This document shows, in pieces, positions 46,094 to 52,783 of a stretch of DNA of 64,000 bases (the first letter of the stretch is position 1; each line of letters starts with the position of its first letter). The stretch is from Promicromonospora sp. AC04. GTDB taxonomy: Bacteria; Actinomycetota; Actinomycetes; Actinomycetales; Cellulomonadaceae. Location of the stretch: contig NZ_QBUG01000002.1 in NCBI RefSeq assembly GCF_003058225.1, forward strand, positions 682,001 through 746,000. The letters run 5' to 3'. The notes beneath the pieces are model-generated. The model made no database searches and was not told the DNA's origin. It saw only the letters and a list, made by a program, of their open reading frames with translations. The position numbers and the translations under genes were made by a program.

Positions 46094-47227
46094 TCAGTAC
46101 CGCATCCCCATCAGCCCGCGGACGTCGTCCAGGGTGCGGTCCGCTATCTCGTTCGCTCGCGCGTTGCCCCGGGCGAGCACCTCGTCGAGGTGACGCGGTC
46201 CGGCGGAGGCGAGCTCCCGGCGTCGGGTACGGAGGGGTCGTAGGCCCTCCACCACTGCCTCGGTGACCACCGCCTTGAGCCGCCCGGCGCCCGCCGAGCC
46301 AATCTCCTCGGCCAGCGCCTCCGGCGACATCTTGGTGAAGTATGCGCCGATCTGGAGCAGGTTCGCGATCTCGGGCCGCCGCTCCGGCTCGAAGGTGATC
46401 ACGCGCTCGGCGTCGGTCTTCGCCCGTCTGAAGAACGCGACGGTGTCGTCGTCGGAGGCGCGGAGCTCCAGCGCGTTCCCCCGGGACTTGGACATCCTGC
46501 GGCCGTCGTCGCCGAGGACGGTGGTCGACGGCGCGATGAGAGCGTCGGGCTCCGGGAAGTACGGCCGGGCAGCCGCGTACCGCTGGTTGAACCGGCGGGC
46601 CACGGTACGGGTGATCTCGAGGTGCGGCAGCTGGTCCACTCCGACGGGCACGAGGTTGCCGTGGCAGAACAGGATGTCGGCGGCCTGGTGCACCGGGTAG
46701 GTGAGGAGCAGGCCGGAGATGCCGCGCTTCTGGCGCAGCAGGGCTGCTTCCGCCTCGGCCTTCACCGTGGGGTTGCGCTCCAGCTCGGCGACCGTGACCA
46801 GCGACAGGAACGGCAGCAGCAGCTGGTTCAGGGCGGGCACCGCCGAGTGCGTGAAGACGGTGCTGCGCTCGGGGTCGAGCCCCGCCGCGAGATAGTCGAG
46901 CAGCACCTCGCGGACGGTCGCGGGCAGGTCGCCGGCGTCGTCCCGGTCGGTGATGACCTGGTAGTCGGCGACGATGAGGAACATCTCGACGCCCAGGTCC
47001 TGCAGGCGCACGCGGTTCGCGACGGTCCCGAGCAGGTGACCCAGGTGCAGGGCGCCCGTGGGGCGGTCCCCGGTCAGGACGCGGTACTCCCCCGGGTTGC
47101 GGGCGATCTGGCCCTCCAGGACGGCGGTGCGCTCGCGCGCCGCGGCGGCGGAGCGGGTGATGCCGCCCGGCTCACGCGGTGTGGCCGACGGCGGCGTGGT
47201 CGCCTCGGGCGGTGTGGTGACGGACAT
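46094..47227 (-). CDS. trpS: Tryptophanyl-tRNA synthetase, auxiliary (TrpRS II-like) type
   Basis: Charges tRNA-Trp. 377 aa. Class I signatures: TGALHLGHLLGT (HIGH motif, ~residue 60) and GRRMSKSRGNAL (KMSKS). The stretch VLTGDRPTGALHLGH...NRVRLQD and the C-terminal RTRRRELA...GNARANEIADRTLDDVRGLM resemble Deinococcus TrpRS II and the indolmycin-resistant auxiliary TrpRS1 of Streptomyces rather than the standard enzyme. An N-terminal extension of ~45 polar residues precedes the catalytic core. AAGGAGACCCAAC lies before the ATG. A Trp-codon leader peptide and terminator hairpin upstream indicate attenuation control by Trp-tRNA charging. Confidence 0.93.
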   Translation of the reverse strand: MSVTTPPEATTPPSATPREPGGITRSAAAARERTAVLEGQIARNPGEYRVLTGDRPTGALHLGHLLGTVANRVRLQDLGVEMFLIVADYQVITDRDDAGDLPATVREVLLDYLAAGLDPERSTVFTHSAVPALNQLLLPFLSLVTVAELERNPTVKAEAEAALLRQKRGISGLLLTYPVHQAADILFCHGNLVPVGVDQLPHLEITRTVARRFNQRYAAARPYFPEPDALIAPSTTVLGDDGRRMSKSRGNALELRASDDDTVAFFRRAKTDAERVITFEPERRPEIANLLQIGAYFTKMSPEALAEEIGSAGAGRLKAVVTEAVVEGLRPLRTRRRELASAGPRHLDEVLARGNARANEIADRTLDDVRGLMGMRY

Positions 47228-47271
47228 GTTGGGTCTCCTTGTTCAGGGAGCCGCCCGCGCACGACGTCGGG

Positions 47272-47316
47272 CACAGAAAAGTCCCGGGCTGCGGCGAGCA
47301 GCTCGGGACTTCTGTG
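47272..47316 (-). terminator. Attenuator terminator hairpin in the trpS leader
   Basis: On the reverse strand the arm at 47316-47298 (CACAGAAGTCCCG.GCTGC) pairs with 47292-47272, and the 3' side runs into CTTTTCTGT, a U-rich tail. It lies between the leader peptide stop and the trpS RBS. Confidence 0.8.
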
Positions 47317-47333
47317 CGGGTGGGCGCGTCAGG

Positions 47334-47378
47334 TCACGGCTGCGGGTGCAGCCGCCACCAGTTCAGCCCGTGCGTCAT
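47334..47378 (-). CDS. trpS leader peptide with tandem Trp codons
   Basis: Fourteen-codon ORF, product MTHGLNWWRLHPQP, with adjacent TGG TGG codons at positions 7-8. The following codons form a hairpin (GGCTGC/GCAGCC) just after the Trp codons. A ribosome stalled at WW would mask this and favour an alternative pairing that prevents the terminator at 47272-47316. No Shine-Dalgarno; a good promoter places the transcription start at its ATG, so it is probably translated leaderlessly. Confidence 0.82.
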   Translation of the reverse strand: MTHGLNWWRLHPQP

Positions 47379-47384
47379 GGGCCC

Positions 47385-47413
47385 AGGGTAGGCGGGCGCC
47401 CGACGCCGGGCAA
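47385..47413 (-). promoter_or_regulatory. Promoter of trpS leader transcript
   Basis: Reverse strand TTGCCC (47413-47408), 17-base spacer, TACCCT (47390-47385). The expected start point, 7 bases beyond, is the A of the leader peptide ATG. Confidence 0.65.
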
Positions 47414-47430
47414 GAACTCAGTCGGCCCTG

Positions 47431-47462
47431 GTTCTACCTCGGCCTGGCGCTATCTCGGCTCG
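47431..47462. repeat. Two 16-bp units of the CTAYCTCG repeat family
   Basis: Units 47431-47446 (GTTCTACCTCGGCCTG) and 47447-47462 (GCGCTATCTCGGCTCG). The TAG stop of the small membrane protein gene (47450-47452) is read from the second unit. Same 16-base period as 5903-5950. Confidence 0.7.
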
Positions 47463-47719
47463 GCCCGAGCCTGGTGCCGCGCTCGGCGCTGGCCCCACGC
47501 CGCCAGAAAGAGCACCGGCCCGAGGACAGGGACTCCGACGATGACAACAAGCACCAGGAGTCCCTCCCACAACCTGTCCCACCTGGTTCTGAACCAGACA
47601 GCTAGCGCCGTGACCATCAGCGCGAGCACCACGACCACGACGCCGAGCCAGGCAACGTCGTACTGGGGCCCCAGGAACAGGTAGATCCCAGCGGGCTCGG
47701 TCGAATCCGTACCTACCAT
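47450..47719 (-). CDS. Small two-helix membrane protein, PLDc_N-like
   Basis: 89 aa. Two hydrophobic helices: WLGVVVVVLALMVTALAVWF and LLVLVVIVGVPVLGPVLFLAAW, then a basic tail. The second helix with VPVLGPVLF resembles the PLDc_N domain found alone or ahead of cardiolipin synthases, a weak similarity. Function unknown. Its stop lies in a CTAYCTCG repeat unit. It is divergent from trmL. Confidence 0.72.
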   Translation of the reverse strand: MVGTDSTEPAGIYLFLGPQYDVAWLGVVVVVLALMVTALAVWFRTRWDRLWEGLLVLVVIVGVPVLGPVLFLAAWGQRRARHQARAEPR

Positions 47720-47801
47720 CAGCGCTCCTCCGTGTCACCAGGACCTCCGTACTCTGTCACAGCGGGACGACGCCCCGCCGTCGGGCAGCGAGAATGGACC
47801 C

Positions 47802-48308
47802 GTGCCGCATCTGTCTGACGCCTCCGCGCTGCCCGAGTCACCGCTCGCCCACGTCGTGTACTTCGAGCCACGGATCCCCGGCAATACCGGCTCCGCGATC
47901 CGGCTCGCGGCCGTCACCGGCGCTCGGCTGCACCTGGTGGAGCCGCTCGGCTTCGACCTGTCGGAGGCCAAGCTGAAGCGCGCGGGCCTCGACTACCACG
48001 ACCTCGCCGTCATGGACGTGCACCCGTCGCTCGACGTGGCGCTCGACGCCCTGCCGGACGCGCGGGTCTTCGCGTTCACCACCCGCGCGACGACCCGCTA
48101 CACCGACGTCGCGTACCGGCCGGGCGACGTCCTGCTGTTCGGGCCGGAGCCCACCGGTCTGCCGCCAGAGGCCCTGTCCCACCCGCGCGTCACCGACGAG
48201 CTCCGGATCCCGATGCTGCCGGGGCGCCGGTCGCTCAACCTGACGAACGCGGCGTCGATAGCGGTGTACGAGGTGTGGAGGCAGACGGGTTTCGCCGAGG
48301 GGGCGTGA
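47802..48308 (+). CDS. trmL: tRNA (cytidine(34)-2'-O)-methyltransferase, TrmL-type SPOUT enzyme
   Basis: Methylates the 2'-O of the wobble base in certain leucine tRNAs using S-adenosylmethionine. 168 aa. SpoU/SPOUT features: HVVYFEPRIPGNTGSAIRLAA at the N-terminus, LHLVEPLGFDLSEAKLKRAGLDY, DVLLFGPEPTGLPPEAL (motif 2), and the knot-forming IPMLPGRRSLNLTNAASIAVYEVWRQTGF (motif 3). Length is typical for a minimal TrmL. GTG start with GAGAAT 6 bases before, possibly leaderless. Confidence 0.93.
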   Translation: MPHLSDASALPESPLAHVVYFEPRIPGNTGSAIRLAAVTGARLHLVEPLGFDLSEAKLKRAGLDYHDLAVMDVHPSLDVALDALPDARVFAFTTRATTRYTDVAYRPGDVLLFGPEPTGLPPEALSHPRVTDELRIPMLPGRRSLNLTNAASIAVYEVWRQTGFAEGA

Positions 48309-48914
48309 TCAAGGCTTGTGCACGTCGTACACCACGTGCGTGACCCGCTTGCCCTGGACGGTCCGCGACGGGTCCCCGAGGAGCACCTTCTCGCCCGGGC
48401 CCATGGCGCCGAAGAACGGACGGCCGGACCCGAACACGACGGGCACCACGTTCATCACCACCTGGTCCACCAGGCCGAGCCGCAGCGCCTGCCCGCCGAT
48501 CTCGCCGGGCATCACGGAGACGTCCCGGTCCGGGCCGGCGAGCTCCCGCGCCTGTGCGATCGCCGACGCGACGCCGTCGGTCACGAACGTGAACGGCGCC
48601 GCGTCCGCGTACTCCCAGTCGGTGGGCGCCTGGTGCGTGACGACGAAGACGTGCTCGCTGTCGGCCGGCACGCCGTTCCAACCATTGGTGAGGTCGAACA
48701 GGCGGCGCCCGATCACCTCGCACGCGCTGCGGCCGGACAGCTCGCGCATGAAGTCGACCGAGGCCTGCGCCGAGCGGAACGGCCGGGCAGTGTCGCCGAG
48801 CGTCCACTCGACGTCGCCGTTGCCGAACCAGTCGAACAGCGGGCCGACGCCGTCGTCGTCGTCCGCGATGTACCCGTCGAGCGACACCACCGCCGACATC
48901 ACCGTGCGTCCCAT
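48309..48914 (-). CDS. RibD C-terminal / dihydrofolate-reductase-like family protein
   Basis: NAD(P)H-dependent reductase-like fold, 201 aa. MSAVVSLDGYIADDDDGVG is the typical opening, IGRRLFDLTNGWNG and VMPGEIGGQALRLGLVDQV follow, with the usual VPVVFGSGRPFFG near the C-terminus. Members range from flavin-pathway reductases to uncharacterised proteins, so the substrate is open. AGGAGACAGCTC precedes the ATG. It converges with trmL with no gap and is separate from the VOC gene. Confidence 0.85.
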   Translation of the reverse strand: MGRTVMSAVVSLDGYIADDDDGVGPLFDWFGNGDVEWTLGDTARPFRSAQASVDFMRELSGRSACEVIGRRLFDLTNGWNGVPADSEHVFVVTHQAPTDWEYADAAPFTFVTDGVASAIAQARELAGPDRDVSVMPGEIGGQALRLGLVDQVVMNVVPVVFGSGRPFFGAMGPGEKVLLGDPSRTVQGKRVTHVVYDVHKP

Positions 48915-49016
48915 GAGCTGTCTCCTCGTCGCTGGTCGTCATGGGTCTGACGACCGCCGCCGACGCAACTCATCGGACCTGACGGCCTGGCCGCCCCCGA
49001 CCGCGAGCGCGGCAGC

Positions 49017-49766
49017 TCAGGCGGCCACGACGATCAGCTTCCGGCCGGGGGCCAGCTCATAGGTTCCCGGCACGACGGCGCCCGTCCCCTTGCGTGGGGC
49101 GGTGGCCATGACCGTGACTGGCGGCTCGCCCACCACGCGGTCCGACGTCGGGAACCACGTGCGGCCCCGGCTGACCAGGATGAGCATTCCGTCGATGTGC
49201 CCCGCCGGGCTGAATGTCGCCGAGCCGTCCGGATAGCGGCCGATGCCGACGTCGGTGAGGCGGTCGGCGGCGCCGACGACGTCGGGCACCGCGATGCCCA
49301 CCTCGCTCACGGACAGCAGGTCGCCCGGCCCGAACGGGGCTGACTGGGTGCCGGGCACGTGCGGGCTTGAGGCCTTCGCACCCGGCACGTGCCCGGCACC
49401 CAGGTTCGAGGGGAGATCACGGCGCGCGATGACTTCCAGGACCGATCGGTCCGGTCCGGGGAAGTAGAGCGACCGCGCGTTCCAGGCTTCCTGCGCCTCG
49501 AACTCCGTACGGTCGCCGTCGCTCAGCAGCCCGGGGCCCGCCTCGAGGAAGGCGCGGGCCGCGTCGAACCGCGTGTCGTCGACGAGGAACGCGTAGTGCT
49601 GGTCCCCTTCGGCGGCCGGGTCCTCGCGGAAGCGGATGACTGACCGTCCGACGGCGACCTCCACCGCCCCGATCTCCTTCTGGACCGGGAGGCCGAGGAC
49701 CGTCTCGTAGTAGGCAGCGGTCTCCGCCGTCGAGCGGGTCACCGTGTCGACGCTGATGATCTCCAT
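49017..49766 (-). CDS. VOC-family (glyoxalase/dioxygenase-like) protein
   Basis: 249 aa with two betaalphabetabetabeta modules. The first starts MEIISVDTVTRSTAETAAYYETVLGLP, the second around GDLLSVSEVGIAVPDVVGAADRL. ENGxGV-like metal motifs are not fully conserved; RSVLEVIAR provides one acidic residue at the end of the first module. The final ~70 residues (GMLILVSRGRTWFPTSDR) add another half. Could be a glyoxalase-like, bleomycin-resistance-like or dioxygenase-like protein. A MerR/SoxR-type promoter directly precedes it, suggesting induction by a redox or small-molecule signal. Confidence 0.82.
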   Translation of the reverse strand: MEIISVDTVTRSTAETAAYYETVLGLPVQKEIGAVEVAVGRSVIRFREDPAAEGDQHYAFLVDDTRFDAARAFLEAGPGLLSDGDRTEFEAQEAWNARSLYFPGPDRSVLEVIARRDLPSNLGAGHVPGAKASSPHVPGTQSAPFGPGDLLSVSEVGIAVPDVVGAADRLTDVGIGRYPDGSATFSPAGHIDGMLILVSRGRTWFPTSDRVVGEPPVTVMATAPRKGTGAVVPGTYELAPGRKLIVVAA

Positions 49767-49773
49767 GTGACCC

Positions 49774-49804
49774 AGCCAACAACCTCAATCATGGTTGAGG
49801 TCAA
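49774..49804 (-). promoter_or_regulatory. MerR/SoxR-type promoter with CCTCAA-N6-TTGAGG dyad
   Basis: The dyad ACCTCAA-N6-TTGAGGT (49782-49801) has the half-sites and spacing of SoxR/MerR boxes. It lies between TTGACC (reverse strand 49804-49799) and TTGGCT (49779-49774) separated by 19 bases, the stretched spacing these activators need. The -10 ends 7 bases before the VOC ATG. Confidence 0.6.
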
Positions 49805-49820
49805 GCCCGCGTCAGCGGGG

Positions 49821-50498
49821 TCAGGACAGCAGCCAGGACGCCGATCGGCGCAGGAGCTCCCGGTGGCCCTCCGAGGCGAACGAGCGGACGTCGTGGCCCA
49901 GTGCCGAGTACACGCTGCGGCCGCCGTGCGCCTCGTTGACCCACAGGACCGGGTGCGCGGCGCCGTCGTCGTCCAAGGTTGTGCCCAGTACACGGGCGCC
50001 TGGGGAGACTCGGAGGTGGCAGTACCGCTCGTCGAACGCTTCGACAGCGCCCAGACCGTCCGTGACCGGGTGGCCCTCTGCCAGCTCGAAGCGCGCCGTG
50101 TCGATCGGCGGGTGCATCGACTCGCCGGGAACCCATCGCCCGCCGAGGACGTCGGCCCAGCCGGGTGCGTCGTAGAAGGTGTTCGCGGCCTGGTGCAGGC
50201 CGAGCACCGCGCCCCCGGCCCGCGCCCAGCCGGCCAGCCGGGCGTGGAAGGCGAGCCAGTCGTCGTCAGACCCGTCGAAGTCGGTGTCCCGGCGGCCCGA
50301 GCCGCCGTTGACGACCAGGAGGTCCACGGAGTCCAGGTCGTCCAGCGCGTCGCGGAAGAGCCCGCGCACCTCGATGGTGCCCAGGTCACTGACGATGCCA
50401 GCCACCGCGTGCGACGTCGCCGCGTGATCGTGCCAGGGGTCCTCGTAGCGTCCGCGGCCGGAAAGGATGAGGATGCGCGTCGTCGTCACGATGCGCAT
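49821..50498 (-). CDS. ThuA-like (glutamine-amidotransferase fold) protein
   Basis: 225 aa. Fold of the ThuA family: ILILSGRGRYEDPWHDHAATS at the N-terminus, DLLVVNGGSGRRD, GGAVLGLHQAANTFYDAPGWADVLGG (a His replaces the usual catalytic Cys), and AHGGRSVYSALGHDVRSF. In rhizobia ThuA acts in trehalose utilisation, but most relatives are uncharacterised. ATG 50498 is chosen over the longer frame because the family begins right after it. A short gap separates it from the VOC gene. Confidence 0.82.
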   Translation of the reverse strand: MRIVTTTRILILSGRGRYEDPWHDHAATSHAVAGIVSDLGTIEVRGLFRDALDDLDSVDLLVVNGGSGRRDTDFDGSDDDWLAFHARLAGWARAGGAVLGLHQAANTFYDAPGWADVLGGRWVPGESMHPPIDTARFELAEGHPVTDGLGAVEAFDERYCHLRVSPGARVLGTTLDDDGAAHPVLWVNEAHGGRSVYSALGHDVRSFASEGHRELLRRSASWLLS

Positions 50499-50520
50499 CC
50501 TGCCACGGCGCCCGGCCGCC

Positions 50521-50865
50521 TCAGCCGGCGTCGCGAAGATAGTGATCGAGCGCCTCGCGGACAAGGGAGCTCCGGCTGACGCCACGCTCCTTCTCGAGCG
50601 CATCCAGAAGCAGGTCGAGGTTCTCGCTGATCGCGACGTTGAGCCGAGGCGACCGTGTCCCCTTTTGCCCCTCACCGAGCCGCGGGCGGCCACCGACGTT
50701 GCGCTCTACCTGTTCGACGTCAACGCCAGCGGCCTCGAGCAGCGCACGACCGGCAGCAGCCGCGTCCTTGCCCTGCCGCGCCCGACGCGGCTTGAGCTCA
50801 GCGTTCTCTGCCCACTCGACGAGCGAGTCTTCGGTCTGCTGGTGCTTGTCAGTCATCGTCGTCAC
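50521..50865 (-). CDS. RHH/CopG-like antitoxin of BrnTA-like module
   Basis: 114 aa. The last ~45 residues (RLNVAISENLDLLLDALEKE...SLVREALDHYL) form a ribbon-helix-helix DNA-binding domain; the N-terminal ~65 residues are charged and probably wrap the toxin. GTG 50865 overlaps the toxin stop by GTGA; an ATG 9 bases in is an alternative. The gene order, toxin first then RHH antitoxin, is that of brnT-brnA modules. It is expected to repress the operon through the dyad at 51141-51165. Confidence 0.75.
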   Translation of the reverse strand: MTTMTDKHQQTEDSLVEWAENAELKPRRARQGKDAAAAGRALLEAAGVDVEQVERNVGGRPRLGEGQKGTRSPRLNVAISENLDLLLDALEKERGVSRSSLVREALDHYLRDAG

Positions 50866-51140
50866 TTCCCCGTCTCCCCGTCGAACCCGACACTCAGGCG
50901 CGTGCTCTCACGCAGCCGCATCACATGAAAGACGCTGACATCGCTCGGCGGCGTCACCGTCACCATCACTTTCAAGATCCCAAATCTGCTTGGACCGATA
51001 TAGAGCGTCGGACTGGTTTGAAAGCCCTCCCTTGGAGGTTCGAAGTCTTCGTAGACCGCCTCAGCATGAAGCATCGCGTAGAGCGCTTCGTCGTGGGGGA
51101 TCCCATGCTTGTCGGCGCTCGGCGCCCAGGTCACTGCCAC
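50862..51140 (-). CDS. BrnT-like toxin of a type II toxin-antitoxin module
   Basis: 92 aa. The opening TWAPSADKHGIPHDEALYAM resembles BrnT-type W-(D)-x-x-K-x-x-K-H-G-I patterns, followed by beta-strands (TLYIGPSRFGILKVMVTVTP) and VFHVMRLREST, consistent with a small RelE/BrnT-like ribonuclease fold. GTG start at 51140 lies directly against the operator dyad, so the message is probably leaderless. Overlaps the antitoxin gene by 4 bases. Base composition is less GC-rich than the surroundings, suggesting transfer. Toxicity is inferred, not shown. Confidence 0.65.
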   Translation of the reverse strand: MAVTWAPSADKHGIPHDEALYAMLHAEAVYEDFEPPREGFQTSPTLYIGPSRFGILKVMVTVTPPSDVSVFHVMRLRESTRLSVGFDGETGK

Positions 51141-51165
51141 CTAGGTATTGTCATACTAAACCTAG
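51141..51165. promoter_or_regulatory. Nested dyad operator of the toxin-antitoxin operon
   Basis: Outer arms CTAGGT/ACCTAG and an inner GTAT-N4-ATAC. The region is AT-rich for this window and abuts the toxin start, suiting autorepression by the antitoxin. Confidence 0.55.
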
Positions 51166-51225
51166 ATGGCCGCACGGGGAACCCACGTCGCGCCACGGCG
51201 TCGCGGCACCCGCAGAGGGGACGGC

Positions 51226-52197
51226 CTACGGCACCACCAGGACCTTGCCTCGGGCCGCGCCCGACTCCAGCCGGCGGAACGCCTCGACCGCGTCGTCGAG
51301 CCCGTAGCGACTGTCGATCCGCGGCCGGACGTCTCCCGAGGCGAGAAGGCCACCCAGCTCGTCCAGGTCGGCTCGCTGGTTCGGGCGCCAGAAGAAGGTG
51401 CCCAGCCTGGTCCCGGTCGCCCTGCCGACCATCGGGCCCAGCAGCGCCGTCCCCGCGAACGAGCCGACCCCCGCTGCGATCAGCACGTACCGGCCGCCCG
51501 GGGCGAGGCAGCGGCGGAGCGCCAGCAGGGACCGGGTGTCGGCGATGTCCAGGACGACGTCGAACCGCCGGTCGCCGCGCGCGACGTCCTCCCGCGTGTA
51601 GTCGATCACCTCGTCCGCCCCGAGCTCGCGGAGGAAGTCGAGCTTGTCGCCGTGGTCGACGGCCGCGACCTGAGCTCCCCGGGCCTTCGCCATCTGCACC
51701 GCGAATGGCCCCACACAGCCGCCCGCACCGTTGATCAGCACGTTCGTCCCCGGCCGGATCGGCTCGAGGGCTCGCAGACTCTGCAGGGCGAGCGACCCGG
51801 AGTGCGGCACGGTCGCGGCGTCGTCGAACGACACGGCGTCGGGCAGGGGCGACAGGGCCGACGCCGGTACGCACACCCGGTCCGCGAGCGAACCGTGCCC
51901 CAGGTCGAACAGGTCGGCCCAGACCCGGTCACCCGGCCGGGGCCGGTCGACGTCCGGCCCGACCTGCTCGACGGTCCCCGCGACGTCGACCCCGACACCG
52001 CGGTTCTTCGGGTGCGCCAGGCCCGTCGCGATCCGGGAGGCTCTCGGCCGGCCCAGCAGGTGGTCGAGGTCGGCCATGTTCAGCGAGGCCGCCCGGACCC
52101 GGACCACCACCTCGCCCGGACCCGGGACCGGCGGCTCTACCGTGGCGACCCGCAGGACGTCGACCGGACCGTACTCGTCCCGGCGGACGGCCCTCAC
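51226..52197 (-). CDS. Zinc-free medium-chain NADP-dependent oxidoreductase (quinone oxidoreductase-like)
   Basis: 323 aa. GroES-like N-terminal domain (PVPGPGEVVVRVRAASLNMAD) and Rossmann domain with ALEPIRPGTNVLINGAGGCVGPFAVQMAK; the structural/catalytic zinc cysteines of alcohol dehydrogenases are absent. Likely an NADP(H)-dependent quinone or enone reductase, with a role in redox detoxification. GTG 52197 overlaps the stop of the nitroreductase-like gene (GTGA). Second gene of a two-gene operon divergent from a TetR regulator. Confidence 0.88.
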   Translation of the reverse strand: MRAVRRDEYGPVDVLRVATVEPPVPGPGEVVVRVRAASLNMADLDHLLGRPRASRIATGLAHPKNRGVGVDVAGTVEQVGPDVDRPRPGDRVWADLFDLGHGSLADRVCVPASALSPLPDAVSFDDAATVPHSGSLALQSLRALEPIRPGTNVLINGAGGCVGPFAVQMAKARGAQVAAVDHGDKLDFLRELGADEVIDYTREDVARGDRRFDVVLDIADTRSLLALRRCLAPGGRYVLIAAGVGSFAGTALLGPMVGRATGTRLGTFFWRPNQRADLDELGGLLASGDVRPRIDSRYGLDDAVEAFRRLESGAARGKVLVVP

Positions 52198-52679
52198 GCG
52201 CCACCGCCCGCGGCGACCGGGGCACGCTGCAGCACGAGAAATTCGGTGACACCGAAGATGCGGGCGACCCAGCGATCGCCGGTGGACAGATAGGGCCACG
52301 CCGCGGCCGGCTCGACGACCTGCGGAGCGACCACATCGTACGAGCGCCCCTTGACCACCAGCTCCGCGGAACCGGCCGCGCGGACGTTGCGCACCCAGTC
52401 CGCGCCGGTGCCGTACGGGAGGAAGGCGACGTAGCCGTCGTCCATCGGGTACACGTCGATCCGCGTCGTGTACGGCTTGCCCGACCTGCGCCCGACGTGC
52501 CGGACATACGTCGCGCCCTCGCCCGGCTCTCCCGCCCGCCGACTGGCCCACCGAGAGAACCTGCGGATGACGGTGAGCCCTCGCTGGTTCTTCGTGCGCA
52601 TGGCCAGCACGAGCGCCAGAAGCGCGACGACGCCCAGTGCCACCAGCCCGACGACCGTCCAGAGGATCCAGTCCCACAT
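52194..52679 (-). CDS. Deazaflavin-dependent nitroreductase-like membrane-anchored protein
   Basis: 161 aa. One N-terminal membrane helix (WTVVGLVALGVVALLALVLAM), then a split beta-barrel resembling F420-dependent Ddn-type reductases: YVRHVGRRSGKPYTTRIDVY, GYVAFLPYGTGADWVRNVRAAG. The family uses F420H2 or FMN to reduce quinones and nitro compounds. ATG 52679 follows GGAAGGCGGG. First gene of an operon with the zinc-free oxidoreductase. TetR operators lie upstream. Confidence 0.83.
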   Translation of the reverse strand: MWDWILWTVVGLVALGVVALLALVLAMRTKNQRGLTVIRRFSRWASRRAGEPGEGATYVRHVGRRSGKPYTTRIDVYPMDDGYVAFLPYGTGADWVRNVRAAGSAELVVKGRSYDVVAPQVVEPAAAWPYLSTGDRWVARIFGVTEFLVLQRAPVAAGGGA

Positions 52680-52701
52680 GACATCCCGCCTTCCGTAGAG
52701 A

Positions 52702-52729
52702 CTTACGGCGTAAGCCTTACGTTGTAAGG
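52702..52729. promoter_or_regulatory. Two adjacent TetR-type palindromes
   Basis: CTTACGGCGTAAG (52702-52714) followed directly by CCTTACGTTGTAAGG (52715-52729). Four CTTAC/GTAAG half-sites in 28 bases lie between the divergent redox operon and the TetR gene, fitting a cooperative pair of dimers that controls both. Confidence 0.75.
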
Positions 52730-52783
52730 TAGGACCGTGAGCCGATCCCGTCAAGAGATCGGCCGACGTAGGATCGCGAGATC

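Noticed and set aside
47228-47378. T-box riboswitch before trpS
   Set aside because: No T-box sequence or specifier loop is visible. The tandem Trp codons in a small ORF explain the terminator as ribosome-mediated attenuation.
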